In this document: positions 7,789-13,609 of the stretch, one piece after another
Position numbering within the stretch: the first letter of the stretch is position 1
How the letters are laid out: every line of letters starts with the position of its first letter
Source: Pseudomonadota bacterium
GTDB taxonomy: Bacteria > Myxococcota > Polyangia > Polyangiales > Polyangiaceae
Direction: 5' to 3'
NCBI GenBank assembly: GCA_023419055.1
Contig: JAEZYO010000679.1
Location: 1 to 13,609 of the forward strand
Length of the DNA stretch: 13,609 bases
The notes under the pieces: model-generated
What the model saw: the letters and a program-made list of their open reading frames with translations, nothing else
What the model was told of the DNA's origin: nothing
Databases searched by the model: none
Made by a program: the position numbers and the translations under genes

Positions 7789-8673
7789 TCATCGCCGAAC
7801 GAAGCGAACGTCGTCGATCCATACGTCGTAAGGCGTGTCTTCGGGTCGGATCAGGAACGCCAGGCTATTCAATCTCTTCGGGTCGAGCGCTGGTTTGTCC
7901 ATGCCGCGCTGGCGGAGCGCCTCCCAGCGGACCTCGTAGCGCTCGAAGGTCGAGCCGAGCTCGATCTTCACGACGTGCGGATTGTGGCAGTCTGTTTCGC
8001 AAGTTCCCCCCTCGGCGATCGGGATCGTGCTCGTCTCCCGCGGACCGAAATAGAGGCGCCCGGGGCCGCGAGCGGCGAAGGTGATTCCGGCGTACTCGGA
8101 CGCGTCGTAGCAGGCCGGCCTGAAGGTGGTCTCGATCACTGCGCCCCAATCGAGTAGGCGCCCGCCCTTCACGTGGAGCGCCAGGCGGTTCTCCGGAAGA
8201 GCCTCTGGTCGTGGCACCGGCAGCAGCGCGGGAGCCGTCCCCGGCGCGTCGATCTCTCGAACCCAGCGCCAGAACCCGACCCGCTGCTCGAAGGGAGCGA
8301 GCGAGTCGTCTCCGTCCTCGAAATCGTCGATCAGGGGCTCGAGGCCCGACGCGCCAACAGGAGCGCTGCAGGGGTCGACGAGCGCTGCCCTCGGCTTTTG
8401 CGCGGAGCCGAGGGAGGCCGCTTCGAGCGTGATCGGCGCCGGACTCGGAGCACCACGAAGCAAGAGCGAAAACGCCGCGGCGAGCGCCACGCAGGCGCCG
8501 CCCACGGCGACCGTGGTCGGGAGCCAACGCACCTCGCGCGGATAGTAGTGCTCGAGACGCATCCGGTGCTCGACTCGCTCGATCAGCACCTCACCGAGGG
8601 CGTCCGGAGCCTGCTCGCTTCGGGCCGCTTCCACGAGCGAGGCCAAGAACGCTCGATCCTCGAGCTCTCGCAT
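7789..8673 (-). CDS. Putative carbohydrate-sensing anti-sigma factor (single-pass membrane protein with CBM-like outer domain)
   Basis: A 294-residue protein in three parts. Residues 1-48 are a short charged cytoplasmic segment without the HxxxCxxC of zinc-binding anti-sigma factors. Residues about 50-72 form one transmembrane helix (WLPTTVAVGGACVALAAAFS). After a linker (73-112), residues 113-294 form a beta-rich module with LIDDFEDGDD (114-123), ASEYAGITFAARGP (191-204) and WIDDVRF (285-291). These anchor points occur in the same order in the GH5 N-terminal module (LVDDLEDGD, SAYEGLSYQFRGP, ELDDVYF). C225 and C229 could form a disulfide. The ATG shares one base with the sigma-factor stop (TGATG, 8675-8671), a strong sign of coupled translation and partnership. 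I infer an anti-sigma factor sensing carbohydrate outside the inner membrane, by analogy with clostridial RsgI. The anti-sigma role is not proven by a recognised motif. Confidence 0.7.
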   Translation of the reverse strand: MRELEDRAFLASLVEAARSEQAPDALGEVLIERVEHRMRLEHYYPREVRWLPTTVAVGGACVALAAAFSLLLRGAPSPAPITLEAASLGSAQKPRAALVDPCSAPVGASGLEPLIDDFEDGDDSLAPFEQRVGFWRWVREIDAPGTAPALLPVPRPEALPENRLALHVKGGRLLDWGAVIETTFRPACYDASEYAGITFAARGPGRLYFGPRETSTIPIAEGGTCETDCHNPHVVKIELGSTFERYEVRWEALRQRGMDKPALDPKRLNSLAFLIRPEDTPYDVWIDDVRFVRR

Positions 8674-9269
8674 CACCGAGCCCTCGCGCGCAGCCGGCGC
8701 AACGCGGCTTCGAGCGCCTCGCGCGCTCGAACGAGCCGAGAGGCTACCGTACCCTCGGGGATGCAAAGCGCCGCCGCGACTTCCGCTCGAGTCATTTGCT
8801 CGAGCTCTGCGAGCACGAAGACCTGACGGTCCGCGTCTCCGAGGGTGCCGAGCGCCTCGTCCAGGAGATCGCGCGCACGCCTGAGCTCGAGGGCGCGATC
8901 CGGTTCGAGATCGTCGCTAGGGCTGTGGTCGGGATCGAACGCGTTGGTGACGGACCGTTGCCACTTGAGTCGCTTGTGATCCGAGGCGACTCTGAGCGCG
9001 GTCGACACGAGAAACGAGCGCTCCGCCCTCTCGGGGACTCGCTCGAGGCGCCGAGCCAAGACCCAGAACACCTCCTGCGCCGCGTCTTCCGCGTCCGCAG
9101 CCCCGAGTCCGCTGCGCCGGAGCACGCGCCAGACGAGGTCCACGTGTCGCTCGACCGCCACCCGAACCCGCCCGTCCCCGGAAATCTGCGCCTTTTCCAG
9201 AGCAGCATCCGCGACGGCGGGCGCGGGAGATGGCCCGAGAGCCAACGGAGGCCGAACCTGAGCACGCAC
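8673..9269 (-). CDS. ECF-type RNA polymerase sigma factor (sigma-70 family)
   Basis: A 198-residue protein with sigma-70 region 2 (about 38-101: HVDLVWRVLRRSGL, DAEDAAQEVFWVLARRL, then FLVSTALRVASDHKR) and region 4 (about 132-190: LGDADRQVFVLAELEQMT and the helix-turn-helix AEVAAALCIPEGTVASRLVRAR). There is no region 1.1 or 3, which is the ECF plan. The N-terminal 35 residues are poorly conserved in type. The GTG at 9269 follows AGGAGGGA on the minus strand with unusually short spacing, so the exact start is uncertain; TTG at 9245 is an alternative. The downstream gene overlaps by one base and is the likely anti-sigma partner. The gene is divergent from a GH12 hydrolase gene, suggesting that it controls itself and that gene (inference). 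Confidence 0.9.
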   Translation of the reverse strand: MRAQVRPPLALGPSPAPAVADAALEKAQISGDGRVRVAVERHVDLVWRVLRRSGLGAADAEDAAQEVFWVLARRLERVPERAERSFLVSTALRVASDHKRLKWQRSVTNAFDPDHSPSDDLEPDRALELRRARDLLDEALGTLGDADRQVFVLAELEQMTRAEVAAALCIPEGTVASRLVRAREALEAALRRLRARAR

Positions 9270-9355
9270 TCCCTCCTGATGGGATCCCTCGTCAGCTTCG
9301 ATCGAAAAAAGTTCGGGCGATCAGAACGAGCGCCGCCGCCCATCTAGGGCCCACC
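9270..9355. promoter_or_regulatory. Divergent promoter region, ECF sigma / GH12
   Basis: Only 86 bases lie between the two divergent starts, so both promoters or a shared control site must be here. The AT-rich core holds the palindrome TTCGATCGAA (9297-9306) running into an A-tract. On the minus strand a GAAC followed by a T-tract could be an ECF -35 element for the sigma gene, with a possible -10 near GCTGACG; this is a weak guess. AGGG lies 7 bases before the GH12 ATG. The word GATCGAAAA (9300-9308) recurs upstream of the second GH12-like gene. Confidence 0.4.
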
Positions 9356-10237
9356 ATGAAACACCGCTTTAGCGTTCATTGGGTCAAGCTCCTTCCTCTC
9401 GCCGCCGCCGTCTCCGCCTGCGGCACCGCCAGCACGAGCGACGGAGGCGCGTCGGGCCCCGAGAGCGCGACCGCCCCGCTCTCGGCGGCCCCGGGCAAGG
9501 CCTCCGAAGGCGTCACCGCGAACTGCGACGCGTGGTCGACGCACTCCGACGGCCCGTACAAGTACGAGAACAACGTGTGGGGCGCGAACAAGGTCAAGGG
9601 TAAATACGAGCAGTGCCTGCTGCGTCGTACCCGGGAGGGTCGCGAGGAGGTGGGCTGGTCCTGGCGCTTTCCCGGCTTCGATCCGAGCGTGTTCGCGTAC
9701 CCGCAGATCATCTTCGGGTGGAAGCCTTGGTCGGGAGGGGAGCCGACCGACGCGCGCTTCCCCTTGAAGGTTGCAGACGCCCGGAACCTTTCGCTCCACT
9801 ACGAGGTCGAGACCGAGGCCGAGGGCAGCTACAACCTCGCGCCCGAAATCTGGCTCACCGAGAGCGGCGAATGGTCGAAGGAGCCGAAACCGAAGACCAT
9901 CACCGCCGAAATCATGTTCTGGATGGACTACAAGGAGGGCGCTCGCCCCGCGGGCAAGGTCGTCGAAACGCCGACGTTCGACGGTGTCACCTACGAGCTC
10001 TGGAAGGCAGACGAGATCGGCGACAAGGGCGACGGCGAGGGCTGGACGCTGTACTCGTTCAAGAGCCCGACCGTTCAGCACCGGGGCACGATCAGCATCC
10101 ATCAGCTGCTCGCGCATTTGGTACAGAAGGGCCACGTCGACCCGAACCACTACGTCGCAAGCGTCGAGTTCGGGAACGAGGTCATGGGCGGCTCGGGGAC
10201 GACCTGGGTCAAGCGCTTCGAGGTCGACCTCGAGTGA
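9356..10237 (+). CDS. GH12 family endo-beta-1,4-glucanase/xyloglucanase-like lipoprotein
   Basis: A 293-residue protein. A signal peptide ends at the lipobox AVSA-C22, followed by a short Ser/Ala/Gly spacer to about residue 55. The rest follows the GH12 jelly-roll order: YENNVWG (70-76), a Trp-rich strand WSWRFPG, AYPQIIFGWKPW (114-125), SYNLAPEIWLT (158-168), AEIMFWMDY with nucleophile E185, PAG (198-200), and YVASVEFGNEVMGG with acid/base E275. In the family, the motifs are ExMxW and G-x-E-x-x-x-G, so both catalytic Glu residues are present. The Asp usual in YDxW is Glu here (E164). GH12 enzymes act on beta-1,4-glucan, xyloglucan or mixed-linkage glucan; which of these is not readable. ATG 9356 gives the signal peptide and follows AGGG by 7 bases. 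It is divergent from the ECF sigma gene and convergent with its GH12-like paralogue. Confidence 0.85.
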   Translation: MKHRFSVHWVKLLPLAAAVSACGTASTSDGGASGPESATAPLSAAPGKASEGVTANCDAWSTHSDGPYKYENNVWGANKVKGKYEQCLLRRTREGREEVGWSWRFPGFDPSVFAYPQIIFGWKPWSGGEPTDARFPLKVADARNLSLHYEVETEAEGSYNLAPEIWLTESGEWSKEPKPKTITAEIMFWMDYKEGARPAGKVVETPTFDGVTYELWKADEIGDKGDGEGWTLYSFKSPTVQHRGTISIHQLLAHLVQKGHVDPNHYVASVEFGNEVMGGSGTTWVKRFEVDLE

Positions 10238-10281
10238 GCCGCTCACGGCGAATCGAGGGGAGGAGAGCGCGCTAGAGGGAA

Positions 10282-10308
10282 ACGTCGAGGCCTCGCGGGC
10301 CTCGACGT
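10282..10308. terminator. Bidirectional hairpin between convergent GH12 genes
   Basis: ACGTCGAGGCC (10282-10292) and GGCCTCGACGT (10298-10308) form a perfect 11-bp stem with a 5-base loop, inside the 100-base gap between two convergent genes. It can fold on both transcripts. The bases that follow have no clean U-run, so termination strength is uncertain. Confidence 0.7.
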
Positions 10309-10337
10309 CCTTCGCGCCCCATCCCATTTCTTCGCGC

Positions 10338-11426
10338 TCAGTTCACCTGGACGTAGAAGTCCTGGCTCTCGAGGTTCGTGATCGGCCCCTCCCAGATCTC
10401 GAACCCGACGGCCACCGCGTTGATGTGGGTACCCGGCACGTTCAAACCTCGCATCTCCGCGTCACGCACGAAGTCCATCACGTCGAACTCGATCTCGTAG
10501 CTTTCGCTGCCGGTCGCGCGAACCCAGTTGATGATGGGGAGGTTGTTCACGCTACCGTTCCAGATGTTCCAGGTGCCGGGGACGTTCGCGACGGTCACGT
10601 TCTGGTGCGCGTTGTTCGCCGTGCCCGCCGGTTGAAAGCCGGGAGGATCGCGCAACCAGACCATCAAGTAACCCTGGAGTTGGGTGCCGTTGCCGACCCA
10701 GATGTCGTACGAAGCGTTGTACTCGCCTTCGTTGCAGTTCGGCGCCCAGCGCCACCCCGTCTTCAACGTCGTGATCTCGTCGCGCCGGATCGGAAGCCCG
10801 CACGCGGGCACGTTCATGACGGAGTACCGGCCGCAGAACACCGTCGGGAAGGACGCCGGCTGCCCCATGGATCCTGCCTGGCCCGCCATGCTCTTGACGA
10901 TGAACGACGTACCTTCCCAAGCGATCGAGTGCTCGTCGAAGCCCGGCCCCCAGCCGTTCGTGATGAGGACGTAGGGGTCGCCGTCGCGAGATACCTGCGC
11001 GGTGTGATACTGCTCGTCGGACTCGCCCGAGCCCTCCATCACGCCTTTGCCGAGCAGCGAGTCGGGGTTACCCCCGCCGCTTCCGCCGACCGGACAACTC
11101 GAGGAACCAGCGCTCCCTCCCGCGCCACCGCCGGGCGTTCCGCCCGCTCCGGCGTTCGAAGCGCCGCCACCCGCCGCTCCGCCGGTACCTGCTACGGCGC
11201 TCGCCCCGCCGCCTCCGAAGCCGCCACCACCAACGCTCGGCGGAGCACCACCCCCGCCACCCGACGTGCCTCCGCCCCCGGTTCCACCCACGCCGGCGCC
11301 GCCTTGGCCGCCGCTTCCGCCGAGGGCGCCATGACCGCTCTCCGTGCTCGAGCCGCAGCCGCTCAGGGTCGTCGCGCTCGCGGCCGCGAGCGAGAGCGCC
11401 GCAAGTAAGGAAAAGAAACGAATCAT
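10338..11426 (-). CDS. GH12-like lipoprotein lacking the nucleophile Glu (possible binding protein)
   Basis: A 362-residue protein. A signal peptide ends at the lipobox LSG-C24, followed by a linker of nearly 90 residues dominated by Gly (31-118). Residues about 119-362 follow the GH12 fold order: ITNGWG (155-160), FPTVFCGRY (193-201), GLPIRRDEITT, EYNASYDIWVG (235-245), YLMVWL (253-258), PAG, and AVAVGFEIWEG (337-347). The YDxW Asp and the second catalytic Glu (E343) are present. At the nucleophile position of ExMxW the residue is Tyr253 (Y-L-M-V-W). Either this is a non-catalytic carbohydrate-binding relative, or a GH12-related subfamily with another mechanism. Cys198, 209 and 231 could form disulfides. 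ATG 11426 is chosen because it begins the signal peptide; the open frame to 11603 adds only non-secretory sequence. GGTGGTG lies about 8 bases upstream. Confidence 0.75.
   Translation of the reverse strand: MIRFFSLLAALSLAAASATTLSGCGSSTESGHGALGGSGGQGGAGVGGTGGGGTSGGGGGAPPSVGGGGFGGGGASAVAGTGGAAGGGASNAGAGGTPGGGAGGSAGSSSCPVGGSGGGNPDSLLGKGVMEGSGESDEQYHTAQVSRDGDPYVLITNGWGPGFDEHSIAWEGTSFIVKSMAGQAGSMGQPASFPTVFCGRYSVMNVPACGLPIRRDEITTLKTGWRWAPNCNEGEYNASYDIWVGNGTQLQGYLMVWLRDPPGFQPAGTANNAHQNVTVANVPGTWNIWNGSVNNLPIINWVRATGSESYEIEFDVMDFVRDAEMRGLNVPGTHINAVAVGFEIWEGPITNLESQDFYVQVN
11073..11336 (-). repeat. Low-complexity Gly-rich linker coding region (GH12-like gene)
   Basis: Codes for residues 31-118 of the GH12-like lipoprotein, mostly Gly with Ala, Ser, Thr and Pro in irregular GGGG, GGSGG and GGAGG units. 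Degenerate codons imply selection for protein composition. Such stretches are prone to slippage and assembly error. Confidence 0.8.
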
Positions 11427-11872
11427 CGATACACCACCACAAGTAAATTCTGGTTGAGCAACTCGCGACGCCGTCATCGCGCTCCGCGGGTCGGCGCCGC
11501 CGCAAAGAGGAGCTGATCTCGTTGATCGAAAATCCGGGTCAGATAATTGCGGCACTGAACGCGCCCATCGCGCTCGAGCGCGTGAAGCGGACTTCCGCTC
11601 CATTCCTTCGTCGCTCGAGCTTCAGCGGCGACGGTGAGAAAGCGTCCACGCACGGCGAGAAAGGATTCAAGGCTCGCGCCTCACCCGCTCGCGCGAACGG
11701 AGCCGCTCGATAACTCCCAAGGGTGTTGTCGCCGCCGAGCGGTGTGCGCCGGGTGGCTCGTCCGAGCTCTCGGCCACGCGCCCGGCAACTTCACGGCGCT
11801 CGGAAGCTCGTCTCCGGAAATTTGCGGGGCGCGCCGGCGGCGGAGCGTGCAAACATCCCACGCTGGAAGATC
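11427..11872. promoter_or_regulatory. 446-base divergent intergenic region, GH12-like / GH10
   Basis: Short open frames here look like chance, with no family signature. The region must carry promoters for the GH12-like gene (minus) and the GH10 gene (plus). It has a 14-base perfect palindrome CGCGCTCGAGCGCG (11569-11582), a small dyad AGCGGA-CT-TCCGCT (11586-11599), and GATCGAAAA (11524-11532), a word also present in the sigma/GH12 promoter region. No sure -35/-10 pair was identified. Confidence 0.4.
11569..11582. repeat. 14-base perfect palindrome
   Basis: CGCGCTCGAGCGCG is its own reverse complement, lying 143 bases upstream of the GH12-like start and 290 upstream of the GH10 start. It may be an operator, but GC-rich palindromes of this composition also arise by chance. 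Confidence 0.35.
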
Positions 11873-13609
11873 ATGCTCGCGCTGTCGCGTCTTTTCCCCA
11901 GTTCATGTCAGGCGTTTCTCTGCCTTCTCACGCTTCCGGCGCTGCTCGTCGCAGGCTCCTGTGTGAAGCGGACCCCGAAAGCGGAGCCCGCGATATCGAC
12001 GGCGGCGCCCGAACCACCGGGTAAGTATGGGGAAGTGTCCGGGATCGACCTCATACCGGCGAGCGGGGTCCGCGCCTTTCGGGTGGGCGGCAAGGCCGAG
12101 CGCGTCGCGCTTTCGTACGTGGACGTCGCCGGGCAGCCGTTCAAAGAGGCGCTCCGCGCCGAGATCAAGGAACGCTCCGGCAACACCTGGGACGTGCAGG
12201 TGCAGATGCGGGTGGATCAGCCCGTTTCGGCGGGCGACGTCTTGCTGGCCACCTTCTACTTGCGGGCGGAGTCGACGCGAGCCGAAAGCGCGGAGGGTCA
12301 GACCGAGTTCGTGATGGAGCTCGCCCGTGACCCGTGGACGAAGTCGGTGAGCCAACCCGTGCGCGCGGGCCGCGAGTGGACGAAGATCCACGTTCGCTTC
12401 GAGGCCGCTCAGCGCTACGCCTCGGGCGAAGCGCAGGTGATCTTTCGCCTCGGCTACGAGCCGCAGACGCTCGAGATTGGCGGCGTCAAGCTCGAGAACT
12501 TCGGCAAGCAGCTCGCGCTCTCCGCGCTGCCGACGACGAAGGTCACCTACCCGGGGATGGAGGCTGACGCTCCCTGGAGAGCGGCGGCCCGAGACCGCAT
12601 CGAGAAGCTCAGAAAGGGTGAGCTCGCGGTGGCGGTGAAGGACGGCACGGGGAAGCCGGTTGCAGGGGCCGAAGTCTCGTTCGAGATGAAGCGGCTCGGT
12701 TTCGGCGTAGGGTCGGCGGTCGTGGCTCAGGCGCTCGTGGAACCGGCGCCCGGCAACCGCGCCTACGCAGAGCTCGTGCCCGAGCTCTTCAATATGGCAG
12801 TGTTCGAGAACAACCTGAAATGGCCGCCGCTCGCCGGGGATTGGGGACCAGGCTGGACCCTCGACGTCGCGCGGCGAGGCGCCGTCTGGCTGAAGGACCA
12901 CGGCGTCGAGGCGCGCGGGCACGTGCTCGTTTGGCCGAGCTTCCGCAACTTGCCGCGCTCGCTCGAGGCTCTCGAGAAGGACCCGCAGAAGCTCCGCGCC
13001 GCGGTCGCAGAGCACGTCAGAGACCTCGCCAGGGCCATGCGCGGGAACCTGGTCCACTGGGACGTCCTGAACGAGCCGTTCGACAATCACGACCTCATGG
13101 ATCTGCTCGGGCGAGAGGTCATGGTCGAGTGGTTCGAGGAGGCGCGCTCGGCGGACCCGAAGGCGCTCCTCTTCATCAACGACTACGCCATCCTCTCGGG
13201 TGGCGGCGGCAACACGGCCCACCGAGATCATTACGAGGAGACCATCCGCTTCTTGATGGAGAAGGGCGCTCCCCTCGACGGCATCGGCATGCAGGGGCAC
13301 TTCGGCGCGGCGCTCACCTCACCCGAACATTTGCTCGAGATCCTCGATCGCTACGCCAAGTTCGGAAAGCCGATCTGGGTCACCGAGTTCGACATGGACC
13401 TCGAGGACGAGGAGCTCGCCGGCAAGTACTTGAAGGACTTCTACACCACGCTGTTCAGCCACCCGGCGGTCGGCGGCATCTTGATGTGGGGCTTCTGGGA
13501 CGGCGCGCACTGGAAGAAGAACGCGCCGCTCTATCGCGAGGATTGGTCGTTGAAGCCAGGCGGTCGGGCGTTCCGCGATCTCGTGCTCCGCGACTGGCGC
13601 AGCGAAGGG
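11873..13609 (+). CDS. GH10 endo-beta-1,4-xylanase-like lipoprotein with N-terminal CBM-like module (3' end outside window)
   Basis: 579 codons are visible with no stop, so the C-terminus lies beyond the right edge. Residues 1-29 are a signal peptide ending VAGS-C30, a slightly non-canonical lipobox. Residues about 50-215 form a beta-sandwich reminiscent of CBM4/9-type modules, with YLRAES (129-134) and LEIGGVKLENF (200-210). Residues about 240-275 look like a small beta domain (GKPVAGAEVSFEMK). Residues about 276-575 are GH10: FENNLKW (311-317), ARGHVLVWP (347-355), HWDVLNEP with acid/base E401, FINDYA (434-439), GIGMQGHF (470-477), WVTEFDMDL with nucleophile E505, and LMWGFWDGAHW (537-547). 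All the hallmark residues are present, so endo-xylanase-type activity is expected. ATG 11873 follows GGAAG by 5 bases and gives the signal peptide. It is divergent from the GH12-like gene. Confidence 0.92.
   Translation, partial: MLALSRLFPSSCQAFLCLLTLPALLVAGSCVKRTPKAEPAISTAAPEPPGKYGEVSGIDLIPASGVRAFRVGGKAERVALSYVDVAGQPFKEALRAEIKERSGNTWDVQVQMRVDQPVSAGDVLLATFYLRAESTRAESAEGQTEFVMELARDPWTKSVSQPVRAGREWTKIHVRFEAAQRYASGEAQVIFRLGYEPQTLEIGGVKLENFGKQLALSALPTTKVTYPGMEADAPWRAAARDRIEKLRKGELAVAVKDGTGKPVAGAEVSFEMKRLGFGVGSAVVAQALVEPAPGNRAYAELVPELFNMAVFENNLKWPPLAGDWGPGWTLDVARRGAVWLKDHGVEARGHVLVWPSFRNLPRSLEALEKDPQKLRAAVAEHVRDLARAMRGNLVHWDVLNEPFDNHDLMDLLGREVMVEWFEEARSADPKALLFINDYAILSGGGGNTAHRDHYEETIRFLMEKGAPLDGIGMQGHFGAALTSPEHLLEILDRYAKFGKPIWVTEFDMDLEDEELAGKYLKDFYTTLFSHPAVGGILMWGFWDGAHWKKNAPLYREDWSLKPGGRAFRDLVLRDWRSEG

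Noticed and set aside
3758..7822. A 1354-codon open frame on the minus strand spanning the ComM-like and DUF1444-like genes
   Set aside because: Only its last quarter, from 4654 down to about 3950, carries recognisable protein (the ExbD-like gene). The rest is Arg/Gly/Glu/His-rich with no domain and lies opposite two well-supported plus-strand genes; GC-rich codon bias keeps it open.
9771..11408. A 545-codon plus-strand open frame across the GH12 gene end and opposite the GH12-like gene
   Set aside because: It runs through the convergent hairpin and two supported genes, is Ser/Arg/Ala-rich, and shows no domain.
11903..13300. A 465-codon minus-strand open frame opposite the GH10 gene
   Set aside because: The plus strand encodes a full GH10 catalytic domain with both Glu residues; the opposite frame has shadow composition and no recognisable motif.

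Overview
The window is GC-rich DNA that looks like a myxobacterium, most likely of the Polyangiales (Sorangium or Sandaracinus type). The reasons are the many predicted lipoproteins with long Gly/Ser/Ala-rich linkers after the lipobox Cys, strong codon bias that leaves long antisense reading frames open, a soluble ExbD/TolR-like protein, and an ECF sigma factor beside a plant-polysaccharide hydrolase. This placement is an inference. No rRNA, tRNA, CRISPR array, insertion sequence or phage gene was seen.

Layout. (1) Positions 1-1448, minus strand: an FAD-dependent monooxygenase whose stop overlaps the GTG start of a class I/II aminotransferase that runs off the left edge. (2) 1449-1819: a non-coding stretch with two hairpin-forming dyads. 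(3) 1820-3673, minus: a secreted GH5 lipoprotein with an N-terminal carbohydrate-binding-like module. (4) 3774-4654, minus: a secreted ExbD/TolR-like protein with two tandem domains, broken by an apparent one-base frameshift. (5) 4862-7774, plus: a ComM/YifB AAA+ ATPase followed by a DUF1444 (YtpQ)-like protein. (6) 7789-9269, minus: an ECF sigma factor with a coupled single-pass membrane protein, probably its anti-sigma factor, whose outer domain resembles the module in the GH5 enzyme. (7) 9356-10237, plus: a GH12 lipoprotein divergent from the sigma gene. (8) 10338-11426, minus: a second GH12-like lipoprotein that lacks the expected nucleophile. (9) 11873 to the right edge, plus: a GH10 xylanase-like lipoprotein, truncated by the window.

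How it may work together. The GH5, GH12, GH12-like and GH10 proteins form a surface or secreted set for beta-1,4-glucan and hemicellulose (cellulose, xyloglucan or mixed-linkage glucan, xylan). The sigma/anti-sigma pair sits inside this set. Its membrane partner carries a short cytoplasmic tail, one transmembrane helix and an outer module sharing the pattern [IL]-DD-x-EDGD ... SxYxG[IL] ... RGP ... [IL]DDVxF with the GH5 enzyme. This is the plan of clostridial RsgI carbohydrate-sensing anti-sigma factors, but paired with an ECF-type sigma factor. The best candidate for an undescribed system here is therefore a carbohydrate-sensing ECF switch controlling a small glucan/xylan degradation regulon. 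The homologies are read by eye from motifs; the regulatory link is inferred from gene order and domain similarity.
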